A stretch of DNA of 64,000 bases from positions 13,486,791-13,550,790 of the forward strand of contig CM043013.1 of NCBI GenBank assembly GCA_023678885.1, written 5' to 3'. The notes under the pieces were generated by a model. That model saw nothing but the letters and a program-made list of their open reading frames with translations, was not told the origin of the DNA and did not search any database. The stretch comes from Pogostemon cablin (taxonomy: Eukaryota; Streptophyta; Magnoliopsida; Lamiales; Lamiaceae). How positions within the stretch are numbered: position 1 is the first letter of the stretch; each line of letters opens with the position of its first letter. This document shows positions 56,579-64,000 of this stretch, piece after piece. The translations under genes were made by a program, and so were the position numbers.

Positions 56579-56583
56579 CATAT

Positions 56584-57081
56584 ATAGATAGATTCAAATT
56601 ATTTTAGAACAATTATTGTTTTGTATGAATAGTTTCTGTTTAAGTTTCAATTTGCATGGATTTTGATTGTTAGTAGATAGTAGAAACGATTAGTTAATGA
56701 GTTAGTTTCCTGTGAACCGGGTTTGCAGGGTGTAAATCTTGTGGTTAGCAATATATAGGATATTATAGGATTGAAAGAGGGATCACTGGGTTTACACCAT
56801 AAATTCGTTTATCTTAGCAAATAGTTGGAAAAAATAGGGATTGTTAGGTTTTGGTGAAGTTCGTCTGCATGCTCTGCTCTGGAAAGAAGATAATGTTGTG
56901 CAAAGAAAAGGACAGATAAATTCGAACCAAACTAATCCATGGCTGTGGATATATAAGATGATGATGGAAGGCAGGGATAAGATAAGGTTTGGGCTGCCTG
57001 TGGTGTTGAGAATAGACCCCTGTTTCACAATACTACTAAAAATTTAAGGACACAAGGAATTTAGGAGAAATAATATGTTTT
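56584..57081. other. Intergenic sequence, nothing recognised
   Basis: Short open frames on both strands (56841-57047 plus, 56792-57028 minus) lack any motif or partner. No RNA gene is seen. Confidence 0.45.
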
Positions 57082-57595
57082 CAGTGGCGGACGCAGGATT
57101 TGTGTCGAGGGGGCCTAAATAATAATACGAAGTACTCTCTCTGTCCCGCCACAAGAGTTACATTTTACTTATAGGATGCCTCACTCAAAAGTTATATTTC
57201 ATTTTATAATAAATGAGTCACACACAAAACAATAAATAATATATCTTTATAGGACTCACACAATATAAATACACCTAAAATATTATATCTTTTTAACACA
57301 TAAAAGGGAAATTTGTTAACAAATTACACGCTTTTATTCATTAGTAGTGTAATATTAAGTTAATATATAATAAATTAAAAAGAAAATAATAGAATAGTGT
57401 AAAGAATTAAAAAAGGATAAAAGAAAAAAGAAAATAATGAGATATAATGTATTCGAACGTAGAACCCCCGGTGTCTTCCCAGCACCTATTCCACTATGCC
57501 ATTACAGTGATTAAACAAAACTATTATATATATATAAAAGAAATCCAAAATCTCAGGGGCCCAGTGCCCCTAACACTCACGTAGGTCCGTCACTG
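57082..57595 (+). mobile_element. MITE with CAGTGGCGGACG ends, interrupted by Stowaway debris
   Basis: Left CAGTGGCGGACGCAGG is inverted at right as GTAGGTCCGTCACTG. The subterminal GGGGGCC/GGGGCCC words are also mirrored. A Stowaway-type start (CTCTCTCTGTCCCGCC, near 57134) lies inside. Plant elements with these ends are usually grouped with hAT; a clear 8-bp TSD was not found here. Confidence 0.65.
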
Positions 57596-57957
57596 CATGA
57601 TAACTAATTTCTTTAAATGTTTAACGTAATGATGCAAGTGAAGATGAGATATAAGAGATTTCTCCAAGTATATATAAGTAAAAGTGGTAGATGATTGGGT
57701 AAAAAGATTTTTATTGAGTTTTTATATAACTAATAACGTATAAGATGTCACACAAAAAAATGACATAAGAAATCTTATGGTACCCAAAATTTATTCAAAT
57801 CCCAAACGTCTCACATATTACATTTACAAGATAGGTAATCCTTCCATAAGGATGTTTCGAGGAATTCATATCGATGTGAATTAATAATATTTTTAATAAA
57901 AAATTATGAGATTATTAAAATTTAATGCATTAAATTAAACAATATCACATTTATATA
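57596..57957. other. AT-rich intergenic sequence
   Basis: No gene or clear repeat terminus. Confidence 0.4.
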
Positions 57958-58490
57958 CTTTTTCGTTCCTAAAAGTTGTTCACCCTTTATTAAGGTAGGT
58001 TTTGCATGAGATCGATTCACGTGAGACAATTTTACTCTTTTTAAAATAATTATCACTTTCGTTATGAAATATCATCACTTTCGCTATAAAATGTTATAAC
58101 TTTTCATTTACACTTTAAATTGTTTATGAAATTGCATTATCACTTTTCATTAATTCAATATCACTTTTCGTTATGGAAATTATCACTTTTCATCCATCTC
58201 TGCCCTTACGTGAGACGGTCTCACACAAGTCTTTGCCCTTTATTTATTGGTCCGTCTCGCATAATTGTTCACCCTCCAAAAAAGAAAATGCCATTCATCT
58301 AGCACTTCAAAAGTATACATTAATTTAAAAAATGTCATTTCTTCTTTACACACATAATATATTTTATACTTTATTTATTACTTAAAATGCCAAATTACAT
58401 TTAAAAGTCAATAAAGTAAGTCAAAAATTAATTTTTTTTATTAATATCCGAAACACAATAAAGGTGTTCAATCTTTACAAACGGAGGGAG
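57958..58490 (+). mobile_element. Stowaway-like MITE split by a Mutator-like MITE
   Basis: Begins CTTTTTCGTTCCT after TA, ends ACGGAGGGAG before TA; the interior after 58245 continues the Stowaway text (TTGTTCACCCTCC is repeated across the junction). Confidence 0.65.
57992..58235 (+). mobile_element. GTGAGAC Mutator-like MITE with 9-bp duplication
   Basis: 244 bp between perfect ccctttatt repeats (57983-57991 and 58236-58244). Ends: AAGGTAGGTTTTGCATGAGA on the left against GTGAGACGGTCTCACACAAG then TCTTTG on the right. The interior repeats TTATCACTTTTC phrases. Confidence 0.8.
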
Positions 58491-58783
58491 TATAAAAGAA
58501 AACTGATAATATTTTTAATCAAAAGAAAAACACAAAACATTCCATGCTAGACTTGCTCTACAAAATAATGCTTAGGTCAAAAAAGCGCATGCATATCTAG
58601 TGTTGTTTTGATAATTCGTCCTAAGGTCCAAGAAGGATTGTTAATAATTCCCATTAATCCATTTTAACCCCTTTCAAATAATTTTATTTTTATTACTCTT
58701 ACTAAACCTTACCAATAAGGGAAATATTTAGATGGGATTGTCTCGCGAAATGAATTCTGTTAGATATATAAAAAGTAATACTC

Positions 58784-58958
58784 TCTTCGTCTCATAAAAC
58801 GATTCACGTTTACTGTTCTACATTATTTAAGAAAAGTTGCACTTTTTAACAAACAAGGTATTATAGTATTATTAAGTAGTAAAAAAATATAAAGTAATGA
58901 TGTGTGTGAAAAATGACTGACAAATTTAAAATCAAAGTAACTATTGGAGGAAGTAATA
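58784..58958 (+). mobile_element. Stowaway MITE, decayed
   Basis: Starts CTCTCTTCGTCTCATAAAAC after TA and follows the 9551-9830 family (CACGTTTACTGTTC, AAAGTAATGATGTGTGTG). Ends TTGGAGGAAG before TA, shortened. Confidence 0.65.
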
Positions 58959-59325
58959 TTTTTAATAAAAAAGTAATACATAATTGAAGAAAATGATAAG
59001 CTTTCTGTGAACTATTTCATGAACAATTTATAAAATAAATAAAAAAGTAATAATATCTCTAATAAAAAGTAATAACATTTTATTGAGAAGTGATAACTAT
59101 TTAAGAAAAATGGTATCACGCAAGTGTTGCTCTATCAATAATTCTCATTAGAGGGAGTCTCATGTGATTCCGGTTCATACATGCACTCTATTTTCGTAAA
59201 CTTATTATTTCATAAGTGAAAATTTATTTTTTAGAGGGACAACTATAAATCTTTTAAATAAAAGATATTACTTATCTCAACAATAATATAAAAAATTACA
59301 ACATATTAAAATTTGAAGTGTAATA

Positions 59326-59805
59326 CTCCCTCTATCCAAAGCAAAGGTTTACGTTGGTTTTTACGCATAAATTAAGAGATACTCCCTCCATCCTACTGAA
59401 ACGTACGCATTTTACCATTTTGATCCATTCTAATAAAAAGTGTGCATTTTCATTTCTGGTAAATGAGGCCCACATAAAATAATTAATATATCTCTATGGG
59501 GGTCACACTTAACATCAATACAACTACTCATTTTACATTAAAATATTGCTTCTACTTCACTACACATTAAAATATTATGCTCTCTTAATCTACGTGCAAA
59601 AATCAAACGTCCACGTTTCAATGGGACGGAAGGAGTATAATATTTTAATGAGTAGTGAGTAGTTGCATTAGTATTGTGTGTGGGCCATTTAAAAAATATT
59701 AATTGTTTTTTGGGTAAGTCCCAATTGTCAAAAGGGAAAATGTAAATATTACTTTGGAAAAAACCAAAATGACAAAACGCAAATCTTTGCTCGGGATGGA
59801 AAGAG
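59326..59805 (+). mobile_element. Outer Stowaway MITE with a nested Stowaway
   Basis: CTCCCTCTATCCAAAGCAAA at the left, GCTCGGGATGGAAAGAG at the right, TA on both sides. The inner element occupies 59382-59635. Confidence 0.8.
59382..59635 (+). mobile_element. Inner Stowaway MITE (254 bp)
   Basis: CTCCCTCCATCCTACTGAAA at the left, GTTTCAATGGGACGGAAGG then AG at the right, TA on both sides. Confidence 0.88.
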
Positions 59806-59839
59806 TATTTATTATTCAAAAGAGTAATAGTCCATCTCT

Positions 59840-61062
59840 CTAAATTGGTTATTCGGTTTTACGGTTCAGTTTTGATTTTAATTTTAAGAAAAATCGATTA
59901 TTCGATTTCGATTCGATTTTGAGTAAAAAAATCTCAGTTAACCGAAAAAACCAATTTATTCCACTACTAATTAATAATGGGCCTTGCATTTGTATATTAA
60001 CAAAAAAAATAAACACAATCTCTAGCCCATATTATTTCAAAGAGACACTCTCTTGTGAGACGGGTCGACCCATCGCTAAAGTATGCTTATTGTATAGATA
60101 AAGTATGCTTATTTGTAGTTAAAGTATCTTAATAATAAATTATATTTATATCACGCTAAAATTATACTTTAATGCATAATCTAGCATCCTTTAGAAAACA
60201 TACTTTAACAACCATTAAAATACTTTATCTATACAATAAGCATACTTTAGTAATGGATCGACCCGTCTTACACCCATTTCACAAATAACTCGTCTCACAA
60301 GAGACTTGTCTATTTCCAAATCAATTCAGGAGAGTTATCGCAATTCGCCGTCTTCTGCAATCTACTACCTCTGCCCTTTTCGTCACCTCGCATGAATGGA
60401 GTTCAAAACTCCATCTCTTCACAATTCGCCGTCTCTACTCTCTACTCTCCTCGCCATTATATTAATTTGGTTCACAACTTTTTCTCAATCTGCCTGTCTC
60501 CATCTTCGTTTCTTCCTCATAAATCACGACTCTTGATTTTTGCATATTCAAGTATGGCTCACGTCTTAGCGCTCTAAACCATGGTCTTCCTCTCTAAAAA
60601 CACAGGTATGAAAATTCTTGTTGCAAATTGGGATTTCTTAGTGCAATTGAATTGTAACAAATTGGTCTTAATTTCTGAAGAATCCTTCCTCGAACCACAT
60701 ACCTTTTTCCTTAAATGTATTTTTTAGTGGAGGTAATTAAAGGAGGTATGTTGTTGTAATTATCAATTGAAGTGAAGAAACCTCAGTGAATGAAATGGAT
60801 CGGTAGAATTTGCAAATATCAATTGGGTCTATTGAATTTAAGGGAATGAGAATGGAAGAAGTTGGATAAATTTTGGTGTTGTCTCCGCAATTCATTTTGA
60901 ATTATTTGTATTATTGGTTGCAAACTGAACCGAACCTAAGATTTTTGGTTCGGTTGTGCTCATCATTTTATCTTGTTTGGTTTCGGTTCGATTTGATATT
61001 TATAAATTTTTTCGTGTTCGGTTTTGTCAATTCAGTTCGGTTTTGAATCTATGCACACCCCT
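59840..61062 (-). mobile_element. Decayed hAT-like element with GGTTCGGTT repeats
   Basis: The right end is rich in TTCGGTTCG/CAGTTCGGTTTTG and ends GCACACCCCTA, a terminus seen in plant hAT relatives; the left side (59848-59960) has TTCGGTTTTACGGTTCAG and TAACCGAAAAAACC. The middle (60310-60870) has a leader-like duplication of CAATTCGCCGTCT (60350 and 60423) and a CAGGTATG splice-donor-like site near 60603, but no transposase. Left terminus not found. Confidence 0.45.
60039..60317 (+). mobile_element. Fold-back MITE with TCTCTTGTGAGACG arms
   Basis: CTCTCTTGTGAGACGGGTCG with GTATGCTTATTGTATAGATA on the left is inverted at the right (TATCTATACAATAAGCATAC, GACCCGTCTTAC, CGTCTCACAAGAGAC). Same family as intron 7 at 23930-24475. 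Target duplication not clear. Confidence 0.8.
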
Positions 61063-61063
61063 A

Positions 61064-61212
61064 CTCCTTTTTCACAAATACATCATTACTTTAAACTTTT
61101 TTCCTAAAAATACAACAATACCCTCTAAAGTCAATAATATTTGTCAAAAAGTACAACTTTTCTTAAACAACGTGGAACAGTAAACGTGAAAAGTATTATG
61201 GGACAAAGAGAG
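61064..61212 (-). mobile_element. Stowaway MITE fragment
   Basis: Reverse copy of the 9551-9830 family: AACGTGGAACAGTAAACGTG, ending GGGACAAAGAGAG before TA. Confidence 0.7.
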
Positions 61213-61457
61213 TATGATATAGTTAACTTTGAATAAATTGTGTGTAAAAATAAGATGACATTTTTGTGATATATTCTAGTATTGTAAAGTTATTGATATT
61301 GTGTATGTTCCCACTTTTAGGGTGTGCAAGTATCCTTGGAACATACCAAAATATAAAGTGTGCAAATATTTTTGGGACAGAATGAGTAATTTTTGGTGTC
61401 CCCATGCTCCCAAATTTCATACTTTCTGAAAATTGTACTTTTTAGTATTAAATATTA

Positions 61458-61669
61458 CTCCCTTCGTCCACCGCAAATGTATTCATTTGCTTTTTGAACA
61501 TGGATTAAGGAGTATTATTATTTTATATTAAGTGGGTAGTTGTATTAATAGTTAGTGTTTGGGAGTAGTGGGCCACGTGTGTACTTCTTTTCTAAGAAGG
61601 GAAATGGATACTTTAAGAGTGGACATCCCAAAATGACAAAATGGATACGTTAGTGATGGACGGAGGGAG
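61458..61669 (+). mobile_element. Stowaway MITE (212 bp)
   Basis: CTCCCTTCGTCCACCGCAAA at the left, GATGGACGGAGGGAG at the right, TA on both sides. Confidence 0.9.
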
Positions 61670-61694
61670 TAATATATTTTAATATAAAAACTTA

Positions 61695-61938
61695 CTCCCT
61701 CCGTCCCACTACAAGAGTTACATTTTACTAATTAGAGCGTCCAACTACAAGAGTTACATTTCTTTTTTAGTAGATAGAACCCAAATAAATCAATCACTTT
61801 ATCTTCATGGGGCTCACACACAACACTCATACTATACATTAAATAATTATATCTCTCAACCTACTACACATTAAAATACTATATTTCTTAATTTTCGTGT
61901 ATACCATAAACGTAATACTTTTCATGGGACGGAGGGAG
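61695..61938 (+). mobile_element. Stowaway MITE (244 bp)
   Basis: CTCCCTCCGTCCCACTACAA at the left, TTCATGGGACGGAGGGAG at the right, TA on both sides. The phrase CTACAAGAGTTACATTT occurs twice near its start. Confidence 0.9.
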
Positions 61939-62185
61939 TATACCCTTGATTTCTGAGAAAAAAACTTAATTTTTTAATCAAATATTTATACTATTCTAAG
62001 AACTTATACCTTCGATTCCTTAGAAAAAAATTTAGTTTTTTTAATCAAACATTTATTTATACTATTCATATTTCGATCGATAATTTCAATGAAAAATTAT
62101 ATTCCCTCCATCCCACCCAAAAAGTCTCTTTTTGCCATTTCGAGTGTCTCACCCAAATAATCTCATTTTTTTTTACACACACAAG

Positions 62186-62776
62186 TAGAGATGACAATAG
62201 ACCGAGGCGGGTATCAAGGTGCCCCGCCCTGCCCCGCACTCCTATACCCCCGCCCCGTGCCCGGTGCCCCGCTACGGGTCAGCTATTGGGGACCCATGCT
62301 CCGCCTCTATGCAGGGCGGGTCCGCCTCGCCCCGCCCCCTTTTTTTTCTTAAATTATAATACATTCAAATAGAAAATTTAAATTAAAATAAAATAAAGTA
62401 AATTTAAAATTAAATAATTAAACTTTATTTTCATTTTTAAAATTATTTTATTACATTATATATTTAATGATATATATAATATTGTAATAAAATATTTTGT
62501 AATAGTTATATATAATTCCTATATATGATTTCTTTTATTTAAATTAAATAAAAATGTATGTATAATATTTAATATATATTAATAAATTATATTATAAAAT
62601 AAATATAATAAATATTTTAAATAAAAAATTTTAATATTTTAATAACGGGCAAGGCGAGCCGGGGCGAGGCTAGGACCCTGACCCGACCTGGCCGATGCAC
62701 AGGGCGGGGCGGACCCGGCCCAATCGGGGCGCGCCGGGGTAGGACGAGAGCGGGCCAGGCCAAATTGCCATCTCTA
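62186..62776. mobile_element. GC-ended MITE with TAGAGATGRCAA termini
   Basis: Left TAGAGATGACAATAG is inverted at right as TTGCCATCTCTA. Subterminal GGCGGG/CCCCGCC runs are mirrored around an AT-rich core. The flanks CACACAAG and CACATGAA do not form a clean duplication, so the class stays open (hAT-like is likely). Confidence 0.7.
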
Positions 62777-62877
62777 CACATGAAACTCACACTTAACCAC
62801 TAATACAACTAAAATATGGAGCCCATACTCCCACTAATGCAACTATCCACTACCTATTAAATAATAATACTCCTTAA

Positions 62878-63113
62878 ACCCCCAGGGCATAGCTCAAATG
62901 GTAGAGGGGAGGGTGGAAAGGTCTTCCAACTGAGCTTGGTTGCTGCAGGGTGGGGGTTCGAATCCTGCCTTTGGCATGAATTTGGACTCTTGCTAGCACA
63001 AGTTAAACAGTGAGCCCTCTCTATAAGCCACTTGAGGCACATCCTGTGATTTACCTCCTCCACCAATCCTCAGGGCTGGGACGGTAGGGACCCCTAATGG
63101 TGGGTACACCATT
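62878..63113 (+). mobile_element. tRNA-derived SINE with 16-bp target duplication
   Basis: Flanked by TAATAATACTCCTTAA at 62862-62877 and 63114-63129, perfect. A-box-like TAGCTCAAATGGTAGAG (about 62888-62904) and B box GGGTTCGAATCC (about 62954-62965) come from a tRNA. It ends GGTACACCATTT without a poly(A) tail, like the Au type of plant SINEs. Confidence 0.9.
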
Positions 63114-63335
63114 TAATAATACTCCTTAATCCACGTGCAAAAAGCAAAAACTACCCTTTGAATGAGATGGAGGGAGTACATTTTGAATTAAAATGTATAC
63201 CTTTCAGAATAAAATATTATACATATAAACATCTTGTGAACCCGTGAATATAAGAGATCAACTCATTTGACATAAAGTTTACACATATTCCATCAAAACC
63301 TTAAAAACCTCACTACTAATACACACTACATAGTA

Positions 63336-63559
63336 CTCCATCTGTCTGCCACAAACATATACATTTGTTTTTTACACGTGAATTAAGGAGTATTATTATT
63401 TAATATGTAGCAGATAATTGTATTAGTGAAGTGTGCGGGTCCCATATATTAAATGTATTAGTGATATGTGTGAGTCTCATGTATTTAAAAAAAAATGTAT
63501 ACATTTGGTGCCAACGCCCAAAATAGCAAAATGTATACCTTTCTCGCGGACGGAGAAAG
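63336..63559 (+). mobile_element. Stowaway MITE (224 bp)
   Basis: CTCCATCTGTCTGCCACAAA at the left, CGCGGACGGAGAAAG at the right, TA on both sides; same subfamily as 61458-61669. Confidence 0.85.
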
Positions 63560-63638
63560 TAGTATAAAATAATTCTCCTTCAGCCCCAACTCAACTTCAC
63601 ACTTTCTAGTTTCTTTCATCCCCAACTTATTTCCCCAT

Positions 63639-63659
63639 CCCCCCCCCCCCCCCCCCCCC
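63639..63659 (+). repeat. Poly(C) run of about 21
   Basis: Uninterrupted C homopolymer; length may be affected by sequencing error. Confidence 0.9.
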
Positions 63660-64000
63660 AACAAAGAAAACAACAACAAACTCAATAATCTTAAAATACA
63701 ATTTAATTTCAAATTTATTATCAAGACCTCACCCTTATAAACTTGATAATTTATTTATTAAAAATAAAAAATACCAAACTTTAACATATAATCATTAATT
63801 TACATGATAATATACTTGATAATTGATAAGTTAATAAAATAACTTTTCTTAACTCAAATGAGCTGGGTAGTCATTAATCTACATGAGAAAATCAAGTGAT
63901 TACGGAAGTATTATCATGTAGGGATTTTGCAACAAAAGATGAGAGTGTGCATGTATTCTACATATTCCTTTTTCAAATGGGCAGAGCTTTGAACCTTAAG
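63660..64000. other. AT-rich intergenic end, nothing recognised
   Basis: No gene, RNA or repeat terminus is seen. Confidence 0.45.

Larger units (their letters stand above)
62102..63176 (+). mobile_element. Stowaway-like MITE holding two later insertions
   Basis: TTCCCTCCATCCCACCCAAA at the left, GAATGAGATGGAGGGAG at the right, TA on both sides. 62186-62776 and 62878-63113 interrupt it. Confidence 0.8.

Noticed and set aside
57471..57530. tRNA-like text (GGCATAGTGGAATAGG on the minus strand)
   Set aside because: Suggestive of A and B boxes but too diverged, and it lies inside a MITE; not enough to call a tRNA or a SINE.
62884..62966. Possible tRNA gene
   Set aside because: A and B boxes are present, but there is no cloverleaf acceptor stem and the unit is a SINE with a target duplication.

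Overview
The window is nuclear DNA from a flowering plant, most likely a eudicot. It contains a nine-exon plant hexokinase gene, typical GT..AG introns, Stowaway, Mutator-like and hAT-like MITEs, tRNA-derived SINEs, and nested Ty3/gypsy and Ty1/copia LTR retrotransposons. I see no bacterial operons, rRNA, true tRNA genes or CRISPR arrays. Many MITEs here carry GTGAGACGGTCTCAC-type ends, but I cannot name the species from sequence alone.

Layout. 1-7500: a solo LTR (270-1968, reverse), a decayed CACTA TNP2 transposase (about 2560-4205) and an internally deleted histone H3 fragment (6463-6637). 7500-16200: a transposon island with two copies of one Mutator-like MITE (perfect 9-bp target duplications), several Stowaway MITEs, a G-rich minisatellite, a (TA)n run, a SINE, and a 3.55-kb mariner-like element with a broken transposase. 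16707-27395: the only convincing intact host gene, a 496-residue hexokinase of the membrane-anchored (type B, HXK1-like) class. Its three large introns hold a LINE remnant (intron 1), a hAT-like element with 8-bp TSD (intron 3), and a fold-back MITE containing a SINE that itself holds a 26-bp SINE-tail insertion (intron 7).

28339-56578 is a four-element nest of LTR retrotransposons, each with its own 5-bp target duplication. D (outer, gypsy-type, TSD catat, gag remnant only) contains A (31263-42897, gypsy with gag, protease, RT, RNase H and integrase, TSD atact) and B (45330-55150, copia in reverse, TSD atcgt). B contains C (47293-53418, a gypsy-related element with a single gag-like ORF and no pol, TSD cgcat). 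LTR divergence judged by eye falls from D to A to C, in line with the nesting order. A and C have related LTRs, primer-binding sites and 3' non-coding regions, so C looks like a non-autonomous partner of the A lineage. Their 3' regions share small hairpins in which paired bases change together. I consider this the most interesting signal in the window.

56579-64000: an intergenic MITE cluster with nested Stowaways, a Mutator-like MITE inside a Stowaway, a SINE with a 16-bp TSD and two hAT-like elements. No convincing host gene is seen there.
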